Positions 1-6,541 of a DNA stretch of 8,140 nucleotides are shown here, piece after piece. Positions within the stretch are counted from its first letter, which is position 1. Each line of letters opens with the position of its first letter. The notes below the pieces were generated by a model, which was not told where the DNA came from, ran no database searches, and worked only from the letters and a program-made list of their open reading frames with translations. Source of the stretch: Bermanella sp034112325 (lineage in GTDB: Bacteria > Pseudomonadota > Gammaproteobacteria > Pseudomonadales > Oceanobacteraceae); assembly GCA_034112325.1 (NCBI GenBank), contig JAWUVO010000102.1:1-8140 (forward strand), in the 5' to 3' direction. Position numbers and translations under genes: made by a program.

Positions 1-664
1 AAACTTTCAGCAGCTAGAAGCCCAAGTACCGGTTTACCACTGGCATAAACATCAAGGTATTTGGCTACAAGTAAGCCAGCAAACTAAAAACATGAAGGTG
101 GTAGTTTTAGAGGATAAGGTATTTCTTAATAATCAAAATTCTAGCATCGCCTTAGGTGCAGGCAGTAAAATATTAGCTGAGCACAGCATTAATCAATATG
201 GCCTATTTTGGCATGAAGCGATTCAATATAAGGCACCACTAAATTTAATCGGTATATTTTACCATTCAGAAGCAAGCCCTGCTGCTAGTAATATCTTCAC
301 AAATAGTGCCGATATTTTTGACGGATTATTCACTGGGTTTGGTTTATCCGTTGGCCGAATAAGTGATGAGCGAGGGGCCAATTTTCAGTGGAAATTAAAT
401 TTAGCTCAGTTAGATCTGTCTTTCAGTGACAACGCTACTCAGCATAGAGCGGCATCTAAAAAGGAAAGTCGCGCACAGTTAATTGATTTAGAGATAAATT
501 GGCATTATCGCTATTATTTAGCCCCTTACTGGTACTTGGTTCCACAGATAAAAGTAGGCTTTAGCACAATATTTCAAACTGAAGAAAATCCAGAGAGTAT
601 TGAATTCAAAGCACTCAATCAACTGAATACCAGTAGTTTGATTAGCCTGCAGCGTCGCTTTTAA
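1..664 (+). CDS. Probable outer-membrane beta-barrel protein, C-terminal part (5' end outside window)
   Basis: The reading frame is open from base 2 with no stop before 664, so the ATG at 92 is probably internal and the true start lies left of the window. About 220 residues are visible. They show alternating hydrophobic and polar stretches rich in aromatic residues (for example the run of Tyr and Trp around WHYRYYLAPYWY), no alpha-helical membrane segment, and a C-terminal Phe in the ending SLISLQRRF. A terminal Phe on an amphipathic strand is the usual beta-signal recognised by the BAM complex, which points to an outer-membrane barrel. I do not recognise the family, and the substrate or role cannot be told. 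The gene converges on the GGDEF gene with only 11 bp between stop codons and no obvious terminator hairpin. The coding call is fairly firm; the barrel assignment is inference. Confidence 0.7.
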   Translation, partial: NFQQLEAQVPVYHWHKHQGIWLQVSQQTKNMKVVVLEDKVFLNNQNSSIALGAGSKILAEHSINQYGLFWHEAIQYKAPLNLIGIFYHSEASPAASNIFTNSADIFDGLFTGFGLSVGRISDERGANFQWKLNLAQLDLSFSDNATQHRAASKKESRAQLIDLEINWHYRYYLAPYWYLVPQIKVGFSTIFQTEENPESIEFKALNQLNTSSLISLQRRF

Positions 665-675
665 TAGGTTTACAG

Positions 676-1830
676 TTAGGACATGACATTTAAATCTAGT
701 GGCACCTGTAAATCCTGATACTCCATAAGCAAACAATTACGGCCATTATGATTAGCCTCAAGCAGAAGTGTATCGGCTCTTTCTAACAACTGCTCAATTG
801 TTTCAGGAGATTTATATTCGACTATACCGCCTGAAAAAGTACATGCTAAACCCGCTGCATCTGAAAACTCTTGATCACGCCAGTTTTGTGCCATTCGCTC
901 ACATACATTTTTAGCAGCGGAGATTTGAGTATCAGCCAATATTAATACAAATTCTTCGCGCCCTACTCTGGCACCTACATCCACTTCCCTTAAGTTATCG
1001 GTAATTATTTTTGAAAATGCTTTAAGCATCTTGTCAGCAAATAGATGCCCGTATTGATCATTAACCTTTTTAAAGTGATCTAGGCCCAAATAACAAAGCG
1101 TAAAACCGTGACGACCTCGATTACACAAGGCACGCTGCTGTGTGAGCACACTTAATAGATGCCGACGATTAATGAGTCCGGTTAATTCATCTGTAATCGC
1201 TAGGTCTTCTATACGGGTTAGAGCCGCTTTTAACTCTTTATGTCGTTCAGATAGTACCTTCCTTAAATTACTGGCTTCAGCACCCATAAAAACAAACCCA
1301 GCTAAAACTAAAATAAAACCAATAAAAGTAAAAAACTCCTCTCCAATATTAATTTTTTCGGGACTGATTTTCTGTAGGCAATATAAAACAATTAAATAAC
1401 AACCCACACAATAAATCATCATCCCCTGAAAGCTCTGAAACGATAGCTTTAAAGACCCAAACGTCATTACCAGCAGACACCCCATTAACATAAGAATACG
1501 AATGTCACTCATGATGTACATTAAGCCACTTAATCCCGCTATGCTCCAAGCCATCTGAATGATAGTCAGGCTGGCGTCTTTGAAACGTAAATTCCAGTTA
1601 AAGAAAATTAAACTAACAAATAGAAGATGGCCTAACCACATAACGCTCACATAAGTAATAACACTAACATGCGATATAGAGGCATAACCTAATAAAGAAG
1701 CCGACAGGCATAGAGGGATGCACAGCATTAAGCCTAAATTTGCCAGCCAAGCTCTGCGTAATCGCAGGGCCTGCTTTTGAGACTGCAACATACTTTTACT
1801 ACCAACAAGGGTATTGAAATTGAACAGCAT
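676..1830 (-). CDS. Membrane-anchored GGDEF-domain protein with degenerate active site (GREEF)
   Basis: The 384-residue protein has about six hydrophobic helices (roughly 29-51, 55-77, 86-106, 109-126, 133-151, 165-184), a charged signalling helix (188-212) and a GGDEF domain starting at DELTGLINRR (214-223). GGDEF domains normally condense two GTP into c-di-GMP. Here the signature is GREEF (290-294) instead of GG[D/E]EF, and the metal-binding Asp of the usual DxDxFK is Gly249 (GLDHFK). The Lys of the late AK..GRN motif is Asn360. Retained are Asn257, Asp266, the Glu pair 292-293, and the inhibitory-site RxxD (Arg281-Asp284), exactly five residues before GREEF. The domain is therefore probably poorly active or inactive as a cyclase but may still bind c-di-GMP. 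The ATG at 1830 has only a distant GGAA as ribosome site; Met14 (codon at 1789-1791) is an alternative start. It is divergent from the Aer-like receptor, suggesting a motility role. Confidence 0.9.
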   Translation of the reverse strand: MLFNFNTLVGSKSMLQSQKQALRLRRAWLANLGLMLCIPLCLSASLLGYASISHVSVITYVSVMWLGHLLFVSLIFFNWNLRFKDASLTIIQMAWSIAGLSGLMYIMSDIRILMLMGCLLVMTFGSLKLSFQSFQGMMIYCVGCYLIVLYCLQKISPEKINIGEEFFTFIGFILVLAGFVFMGAEASNLRKVLSERHKELKAALTRIEDLAITDELTGLINRRHLLSVLTQQRALCNRGRHGFTLCYLGLDHFKKVNDQYGHLFADKMLKAFSKIITDNLREVDVGARVGREEFVLILADTQISAAKNVCERMAQNWRDQEFSDAAGLACTFSGGIVEYKSPETIEQLLERADTLLLEANHNGRNCLLMEYQDLQVPLDLNVMS

Positions 1831-1935
1831 TCTACTGACTTGTTCCGGCGCGCGATACTCTACCTAACCAACCGTTATAAAAAGTGTATCTGTCAGAGTC
1901 TTTTATCTAATTTCTAAAAATGTGACTTTTTGTCT

Positions 1936-1961
1936 CAAAGTTTCACAAGCTGGCCCGATCT
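1936..1961 (+). promoter_or_regulatory. Candidate FliA (sigma-28) promoter for the Aer-like receptor gene
   Basis: CAAAGTTT (1936-1943) matches the sigma-28 -35 consensus TAAAGTTT at seven of eight positions. After 10 nt comes CCCGATCT (1954-1961), which carries the CCGAT core of the -10 consensus GCCGATAA. The spacer is one base shorter than the usual 11. Transcription would start near 1968-1970, about 110 nt before the ATG at 2078. FliA dependence is common for chemoreceptor genes, which supports the call, but the match is imperfect and was found by eye. Confidence 0.42.
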
Positions 1962-2077
1962 GTCATAACATCTTAAGTATCAACATCACCTATATTTTAC
2001 CCGCCAGAAAGTCAGCATGGGTTTTAAATTAGTCTACTATTATTAACATATAGCCAAAGGATTGCTGGGTAATAAAT

Positions 2078-3625
2078 ATGAAGAATAACCTTCCAATTAC
2101 AAATATAGAGTTGAAGTTATCAGCACAACAAAAGATTATTTCTTCTACTAATCTCAAAGGTCAAATCAACTACATAAATCGTGATTTTCTAGATATTAGC
2201 GGTTTTAATGAAGATGAACTAATTGGCAGTAGCCATAATATTGTTCGTCATCCCGATATGCCACCAGCCGTGTTTGATTTAATGTGGTCAAGCATAAAAG
2301 CAGGGGAAAAATGGAAAGGGATGGTAAAAAATAGATGCAAAAATGGTAACTATTACTGGGTAGATGCATTTGTAACACCTGTAAAAGAAAATGGACAAGT
2401 TATAGGCTACGAGTCGGTTCGGTATCAACCTATGGCAGAACCTGTTGACCGAGCGACTAAAACCTACGAGCGCATCAATGCTGGTAAACCAGCCATTTCA
2501 AAGGGCAAACAAGCTGCCAGCTTACCTTTAGCATTAATAGCCAATATTGCACTAGGTGCATCTTCAATTATTCTAGCCACTATGGTGTCACCACTTGTGG
2601 CTGCGCTGCCATTAGCCGGTATGTATTTTACCCATTTATATGAACAAAAAGGTCTTAGGGCCATTGTTAAAAAAGCCCGCAGTATTAGTAATGATCCACT
2701 AGCTGCTTTTATATACACCAATAGAGCTGACCCTGTGGGTGAAGCCCTATTCGCATTTGAACATCAGAATAGTCAATTAATTACTTTAAGAGAACGTTTA
2801 GAAGACGCCACCAAGCCAATACAAGCAGCAAGCAATATTAGTCATGAAGCGTCGCAAGACAGCCTAGAAAAACTAACAGAGCAACTTGATGCAGCCACCA
2901 TGTTCGCCGCCGCATTTGAGCAGGTAACCACACAATTTGACTCAATTTCAGGATCAGTAAATAAAACAGCAACTCAAACACAAAGTGCACAGCAAGACAC
3001 ACATGCTAGCGCACAACAAATGTTACAAGTTAAAAATACCTTACAGGAAATGGATCAGACCATTACTAAGGCTTCTGTCAACATTAAAGAATTGTCTAAT
3101 CATGCTGAATCCATTCATAGTTTTTTAGAAGTCATTCAAAGTATTGCAGAACAAACTAATTTACTTGCACTAAACGCGGCTATAGAAGCGGCACGAGCGG
3201 GCGAACAGGGCCGTGGCTTTGCGGTAGTAGCAGACGAGGTTAGAAGCCTGGCCACTCGCAGCCAAGAATCGACAGAAGAGATTCGACGTATTATTGATAA
3301 ATTACGCATTGGTGCCACTGATGCCACAGATACAATGGATAGAAGCCGCGAGCAAGCAACGCAAAATAACGAGCAGATCCAAGCAACATACGCATCATTA
3401 GAACTAGTGAAAAATAGTGTAGATAGCATCAACGAACAAATGAGCATGATTTCACAAGCGGTAAAAGAACAACGAGAAGGCTCTGTAGAAATTGGAGTTC
3501 ACATGGAAACTATTCGCCAAAATGCCCAAGATAATACGCTCAGCGCGCAAACAAGCCAGCAAGCCGCTACAGATGTAAACACCCTAGTAACTGAGCAAAT
3601 GAACATCATAAACCGCTTTAAATAG
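2078..3625 (+). CDS. aer: Aer-like PAS-domain methyl-accepting chemotaxis protein (aerotaxis/energy-taxis receptor)
   Basis: The 515-residue protein has the layout of E. coli Aer (about 506 residues). An N-terminal PAS domain (about 20-117) contains HNIVRHPDMPP, with Arg57, His58, Asp60 and Trp79 at the same positions as in Aer, where this region is needed for FAD binding. A hydrophobic hairpin (about 147-184) with no periplasmic domain follows, then a HAMP-like linker and the cytoplasmic coiled coil. The highly conserved receptor tip lies at about 356-394 (NLLALNAAIEAARAGEQGRG and following), which contacts CheA and CheW. FAD-PAS receptors of this kind sense redox or energy state from inside the cell. 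There is no CheR/CheB-docking pentapeptide at the C-terminus. The start at 2078 has a weak GGGT site 7 nt upstream. No other chemotaxis gene is in the window. Aer-like architecture is certain; orthology to Aer itself is likely but these receptors are often duplicated. Confidence 0.93.
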   Translation: MKNNLPITNIELKLSAQQKIISSTNLKGQINYINRDFLDISGFNEDELIGSSHNIVRHPDMPPAVFDLMWSSIKAGEKWKGMVKNRCKNGNYYWVDAFVTPVKENGQVIGYESVRYQPMAEPVDRATKTYERINAGKPAISKGKQAASLPLALIANIALGASSIILATMVSPLVAALPLAGMYFTHLYEQKGLRAIVKKARSISNDPLAAFIYTNRADPVGEALFAFEHQNSQLITLRERLEDATKPIQAASNISHEASQDSLEKLTEQLDAATMFAAAFEQVTTQFDSISGSVNKTATQTQSAQQDTHASAQQMLQVKNTLQEMDQTITKASVNIKELSNHAESIHSFLEVIQSIAEQTNLLALNAAIEAARAGEQGRGFAVVADEVRSLATRSQESTEEIRRIIDKLRIGATDATDTMDRSREQATQNNEQIQATYASLELVKNSVDSINEQMSMISQAVKEQREGSVEIGVHMETIRQNAQDNTLSAQTSQQAATDVNTLVTEQMNIINRFK

Positions 3626-3654
3626 TATATTTATTTTCTTAAAAATACTTTCAT

Positions 3655-3696
3655 TCTCACGCTATATTTTATTTTTATAGTGAGAGATTTTTTATT
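3655..3696 (+). terminator. Rho-independent terminator of the aer-like gene
   Basis: The left arm TCTCAC-(GC)-TATA (3655-3666) pairs with TATAGTGAGA (3676-3685), a 10-bp stem with a 2-nt bulge, around an AT-rich loop of about 9 nt. It is followed by GATTTTTTATT. It lies 30 nt after the stop codon and separates the receptor gene from the GcvR-like gene. Confidence 0.7.
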
Positions 3697-3761
3697 AGGT
3701 TGGCAAATAAAATACATTTAAAAAGTAACAATAGCCGGTTCTAAATAACAAATGACTGGGC

Positions 3762-3793
3762 TATAGTAGTGACTAAAATAAATATAAAGGAAG
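3762..3793 (+). promoter_or_regulatory. Possible -10 box (TATAGT) and strong ribosome site of the GcvR-like gene
   Basis: AAAGGAAG (3786-3793) is a good Shine-Dalgarno sequence, 6 nt before the ATG at 3800, and fixes that start. TATAGT (3762-3767) is a plausible -10 hexamer after the preceding terminator. The -35 region 17 nt upstream (TTCTAA, 3739-3744) is a poor match, so the promoter part is tentative. Confidence 0.4.
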
Positions 3794-3799
3794 CCCAAA

Positions 3800-4312
3800 A
3801 TGTCTGGTTTTTTAATTATTAGTATTATGGCCGACGATCGACCTGGCCTAGTAGAAACTCTGTCTCACATAATTAGAGAAAACGAAGGCAGTTGGTTAGA
3901 AAGTCGCATGTCTCATTTAGCCGGCAAGTTTGCGGGGATTGTGCAAGTTCAAGTTAACGACAATAAAAAGCAATCGTTGACCGAAGCCTTGATGCTATTA
4001 AAAGATCAAAACTGGCTAATTACAATTGAAGAATCGTTACCAACACAACAAAAGAACAAGCCTAATGCCAAGCTAAATATTGTTGGTAATGACCGCCCGG
4101 GTATTGTAAGCGATGTATCTCAAGTATTAGCCAAATTGGGCGTAAATGTTTTAGAACTGAACACTCAGTTTGAAAGCGCAGCGATGTCAGCCGAAGCATT
4201 ATTTAAAACTCAGGCCGACATTCAAACACCTGCCAACGCAGATTTAGATGATGTTCGTGATGCTTTAGAAAATATCAGCAATGATCTGATGGTTGAACTA
4301 AAATCGGTATAA
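3800..4312 (+). CDS. GcvR-family double-ACT-domain regulatory protein
   Basis: The 170-residue protein consists of two ACT domains, about 4-77 and 91-167. Each begins with a similar ligand-loop motif: MADDRPGLVETL (DRPG at 13-16) and VGNDRPGIVSDV (DRPG at 98-101). The stretch SWLESRMSHLAGKFAGIV (31-48) is typical of the GcvR family. In E. coli, GcvR binds the activator GcvA and prevents activation of the glycine-cleavage operon, with glycine relieving this. It has no DNA-binding domain and acts by protein contact. Many gammaproteobacteria carry several GcvR-like paralogues of unproven role, and no gcv gene is nearby, so I give the family and not the symbol. It appears monocistronic, bounded by the aer-like terminator and the repeat upstream of tRNA-Asn. 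The start is supported by a strong ribosome site. Confidence 0.87.
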   Translation: MSGFLIISIMADDRPGLVETLSHIIRENEGSWLESRMSHLAGKFAGIVQVQVNDNKKQSLTEALMLLKDQNWLITIEESLPTQQKNKPNAKLNIVGNDRPGIVSDVSQVLAKLGVNVLELNTQFESAAMSAEALFKTQADIQTPANADLDDVRDALENISNDLMVELKSV

Positions 4313-4359
4313 AACTAAATTGGCGGTCTAGTTGATCAAATAAAAGCCAAGTTTCTAAT

Positions 4360-4421
4360 CAAGTGAGTGTTTTTTAATTCATATAGCCAAAGAAAACTAT
4401 ATTTGGTAAAAAACACACTTG
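4360..4421. repeat. 62-nt imperfect inverted repeat abutting the tRNA-Asn promoter
   Basis: The outer arms CAAGTG-(AG)-TGTTTTTTA (4360-4376) and TAAAAAACACACTTG (4407-4421) are complementary over 15 bp, apart from a 2-nt AG bulge in the left arm. Inside is a second perfect repeat, ATATAG (4381-4386) and CTATAT (4397-4402), around a 10-nt loop. The right arm ends in TTG, the first half of the TTGACC -35 box of the tRNA promoter. It may end transcription from the GcvR-like gene, or be an operator or cruciform. The T-run lies inside the stem and not after it, so it is not a standard terminator. Confidence 0.7.
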
Positions 4422-4447
4422 ACCTAAAAATACTAACTATCTAGAAT
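4419..4447 (+). promoter_or_regulatory. Sigma-70 promoter of tRNA-Asn
   Basis: TTGACC (4419-4424) and TAGAAT (4442-4447) are each one base from consensus and are separated by exactly 17 nt. The expected start is near 4454, about 35 nt before the mature tRNA end at 4489. The position directly upstream of a tRNA gene makes this the most convincing housekeeping promoter in the window. Confidence 0.75.
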
Positions 4448-4488
4448 GCAAGCCGCAGCTAAGGTTATCACCAAGGCAGCGCTGTAGT

Positions 4489-4564
4489 TCCTCGATAGCT
4501 CAGTTGGTAGAGCAGTAGACTGTTAATCTATTGGTCACTGGTTCGAGTCCAGTTCGAGGAGCCA
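4489..4564 (+). tRNA. tRNA-Asn (anticodon GTT)
   Basis: The acceptor arm TCCTCGA (4489-4495) pairs with TCGAGGA (4554-4560), followed by discriminator G4561 and an encoded CCA (4562-4564). The D-arm contains AGCTCAGTTGGTAGAGC. The anticodon loop CTGTTAA carries GTT (4522-4524), which decodes AAC and AAU. The T-arm has the GGTTCGAGTCC core. The total is 76 nt including CCA, and the sequence closely resembles E. coli tRNA-Asn. It is a single tRNA gene, not a cluster. tRNA-Asn genes can be integration sites, but no integrase or second copy of the 3' end is seen here. Confidence 0.97.
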
Positions 4565-4635
4565 CTTTCCCCCCTAAAAACTTAAACACCCAAACTTTTA
4601 AACTTCCAATTATTCATGCATCAATTTTTATAATG

Positions 4636-4649
4636 AACAATTAATTGTT
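4636..4649. repeat. 14-bp perfect palindrome next to a TATAAT box
   Basis: AACAATTAATTGTT is its own reverse complement. It begins one base after TATAAT (4629-4634), a position where a repressor site would overlap the transcription start. No good -35 box is seen and no gene follows to the right. Confidence 0.45.
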
Positions 4650-4913
4650 TCCATCCTAAACGGGTTAAAAACAAACCAATTTATTCAAACACCTGCTTAG
4701 CAATCCCCCCCCCAATTACATACACTGCCCATTAACCTCTATTGCTTTATACAATTTATAGTTGAATTTTTCTTGGGGCTTAATCATAGGGCTGCCTTCA
4801 CTCTTCTAATCATTCAGGTAAAAAAAGCGTTACATACTAAAATCTAGGGGAATGTAGCAAGGTAAGAATTTAAAAGAATTCGTTTAAGCAGTGGCTGATG
4901 GCCGCATAATAAG

Positions 4914-4933
4914 TAGCCTCACTGCGAGGCACC
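4914..4933 (-). terminator. Weak hairpin after the ATP-NAD kinase gene, possible terminator
   Basis: GCCTC (4916-4920) and GAGGC (4926-4930) form a 5-bp GC-rich stem with a 5-nt loop about 35 nt past the minus-strand stop. The sequence following it on that strand is TACTTATTAT, a poor U-tract. A second small hairpin, GTGGC-TGATG-GCCGC, lies further on. Termination here is plausible but not clear. Confidence 0.35.
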
Positions 4934-4964
4934 CTCTATTGTTAGCCACCCAATTTCAATCGCT

Positions 4965-6074
4965 TTACTGTATTGGGTATAAAACTCGATCGTTATAGCC
5001 TGTAAAAATTTCAATATGACCCGCCAGCTGCTTATCTAATTCAACATCACTGGTATCCACTATCAGCGGTCGGCCTTCTAACTGCTTAAGTTTAGATTTA
5101 GTACACAAAATAATTAAATTCTCACGACCCACTTTCTTAATCACATCAGCGCTTAATTGTTGATTACCACGACCAAACACATGCCCCTGCCCACCAATCA
5201 CACTCACGATCAATTTAACCGACTTGTATTGCTCGATCAGTGCCAGTATTTGTTGTTCGGTTAAATCATTGGCTACAACATCATTATTAAAAACTGCGTC
5301 GACCCCTAACAAGGTATTGTCGGCATGAATGTAATCCATATAAAACTGAGTTGTTTTACCCGACCCCACTAAATACAGCACATCGTCTTGCGCTTCATCC
5401 GCCAAGTAAGCGGCCATGTCTTCAAGCACAAGGTCTTCTTGTTCCATACCACCTTGCTTAACCGCCTGAACAAACTGAGCCGCTTCCGGCACCAGCATTT
5501 CACCAAACAATTTTGATTTTACCTGGTTATTACGAAACGCCACCTCATCAATGTCACGCACATCTTGGGTTTTTAAATCAACTAATTCACCCTCGATCAA
5601 CATACGAAGCACTTCACCGCTGGCCTTTGGAGTAATACCATACACACCGCTGTGAATTTTCACCCCGGCAGGCACACCTAATACAGGGAATTCATCTTCA
5701 ACCACACTGCAAATGTCTCTAGCAGTGCCATCTCCCCCTGCAAACAACAGTAAATCAACACCCATTTTTTTAATGAGCTCTGCGGCCTTTTTAGTATCAT
5801 CAGCAGTCGATTTTTCTGAAACCGACAACGGAATCACACTCACATCAAATCCTAATTCTTTAGCGCAAGTCTCACCCATCAGGTTTGCACAAGTTACAAT
5901 AGACACCTTATCTTTAAGATGAGCTATTTCGTTTAATGCAATGTGGGTTCTTAGGTTTGCCTTAGGAACAGCCCCTTTTTGCAAGGCCAACTCTGCAACG
6001 CCATCACTGCCCTTTAAGGCCACGCTGCCACCTAACCCTGCCATGGGGTTTATTATCAAACCAAGTTTAAACAT
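4965..6074 (-). CDS. ATP-NAD kinase family protein (COG3199/AcoX-like)
   Basis: From the ATG at 6074 the protein has 369 residues and begins MFKLGLIINPMAGLGGSVAL, the usual start of this family. A frame extension to a GTG at 6086 adds four residues but has no ribosome site. (Positions below count from that GTG.) The kinase-fold motif GGDGT is at 117-121, followed by GVPAGVKIHSGVYG (137-150). The C-terminal half has GSGKTT (241-246) and IGGQGHVFGRGNQQLS (297-312), then a conserved block ending in VDTSD and FTGYNDRV. The family is related to NAD kinases and includes AcoX of acetoin operons. Its members are predicted to use ATP or polyphosphate to phosphorylate NAD, though most have not been assayed. 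No acetoin genes are nearby. It is transcribed alone, facing the tRNA gene. The family call is firm, the reaction is not. Confidence 0.88.
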   Translation of the reverse strand: MFKLGLIINPMAGLGGSVALKGSDGVAELALQKGAVPKANLRTHIALNEIAHLKDKVSIVTCANLMGETCAKELGFDVSVIPLSVSEKSTADDTKKAAELIKKMGVDLLLFAGGDGTARDICSVVEDEFPVLGVPAGVKIHSGVYGITPKASGEVLRMLIEGELVDLKTQDVRDIDEVAFRNNQVKSKLFGEMLVPEAAQFVQAVKQGGMEQEDLVLEDMAAYLADEAQDDVLYLVGSGKTTQFYMDYIHADNTLLGVDAVFNNDVVANDLTEQQILALIEQYKSVKLIVSVIGGQGHVFGRGNQQLSADVIKKVGRENLIILCTKSKLKQLEGRPLIVDTSDVELDKQLAGHIEIFTGYNDRVLYPIQ

Positions 6075-6272
6075 GTATTCATTCACTAAATTTATCTATG
6101 GTTATCATACTTGAAAGCAGTAGATTGCCCCAGCAGCAATGCGCGTTAGATCGCTATTCATTGGCCTGCGATATATAACACTGCATTTCTTTACAAATTG
6201 TCACCCAACTTTTTAACTCCTAAAGGTATATTAGAAGCATCAATAAAATCTAAAAGAATAAGAGATCATCGT

Positions 6273-6470
6273 ATGCAAGCTGAACATAAAAAAGCCCTAA
6301 TTTTGATATTTGCAGTGTTATTTGCTTGCTTGTTTGTATCCACCGTATTTATCACCCTATACACAGAGAACATCGCCATAGCCGGCGTACTGATTGCAGT
6401 ATCGGCAGTGCTTATTGTAGATATTTTATGGGTCATCAAAGATAAAAATGGCTCAGCACATATGAACTAA
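6273..6470 (+). CDS. Small two-helix membrane protein, function unknown
   Basis: The ATG at 6273 gives 65 residues. A longer form starting at a TTG (6198) is open, but its extra 25 residues look non-coding and have no ribosome site. The ATG has a weak AAGAGA about 8 nt upstream. The protein has a short charged N-terminus (MQAEHKK), hydrophobic helices at about 8-30 and 34-55, a short connecting turn (YTENIA), and a polar tail KDKNGSAHMN. This is the composition of a small inner-membrane protein. I do not recognise a family. A clear terminator follows 38 nt after the stop, so it appears to be a separate transcript. It lies between the divergent ATP-NAD kinase gene and the first MAPEG gene. Confidence 0.6.
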   Translation: MQAEHKKALILIFAVLFACLFVSTVFITLYTENIAIAGVLIAVSAVLIVDILWVIKDKNGSAHMN

Positions 6471-6507
6471 CCTGCTGCACAAACATCAAAATTATCAATT
6501 TTAAGCC

Positions 6508-6533
6508 AGCCGATTCAGCATCGGCTTTTTATT
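6508..6533 (+). terminator. Rho-independent terminator after the small membrane protein
   Basis: AGCCGAT (6508-6514) pairs perfectly with ATCGGCT (6520-6526) around the 5-nt loop TCAGC, followed by a T-rich run (TTTTTATT). This is a textbook terminator and supports the upstream small ORF being transcribed. Confidence 0.88.
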
Positions 6534-6541
6534 ACCTTAAT

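Larger units (their letters stand above)
4565..4964. other. 400-bp stretch without a recognisable gene
   Basis: No open frame here has a believable start, ribosome site or protein-like composition on either strand. The region holds a C6 tract (4569-4574), TATAAT (4629-4634) followed at once by a 14-bp palindrome, a C9 tract (4705-4713), and two small hairpins at 4888-4930 near the end of the ATP-NAD kinase gene. No terminator is evident right after the tRNA. It could hide a small RNA, but nothing shows one directly. Confidence 0.6.

Noticed and set aside
92..664. Complete 190-residue gene starting at the ATG at 92
   Set aside because: The frame is open to the left edge with protein-like sequence, there is no signal peptide after this Met and no ribosome site, so it is internal.
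1970..2077. Possible c-di-GMP riboswitch in the leader of the Aer-like gene
   Set aside because: None of the conserved GEMM core sequences is visible in this leader.
3136..3447. Minus-strand 103-residue reading frame inside the receptor gene
   Set aside because: Antisense shadow of the conserved chemoreceptor tip; its Ser/Ala/Leu-rich composition follows from the opposite frame.
2047..4392. 13-nt sequence CATATAGCCAAAG occurring at 2047-2059 and 4380-4392
   Set aside because: One shared 13-mer in an 8-kb AT-rich window is close to chance, and the contexts differ.
4489..4964. Mobile-element insertion at tRNA-Asn
   Set aside because: No integrase and no second copy of the tRNA 3' end is seen, and the flanking genes look chromosomal.
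6075..6086. GTG start four codons upstream in the ATP-NAD kinase gene
   Set aside because: No Shine-Dalgarno before it, and the ATG at 6074 matches the usual N-terminus of the family. The difference is small and not excluded.
6198..6272. TTG-started N-terminal extension of the small membrane protein
   Set aside because: No ribosome site, non-protein-like composition, and the ATG at 6273 gives a clean membrane protein start.
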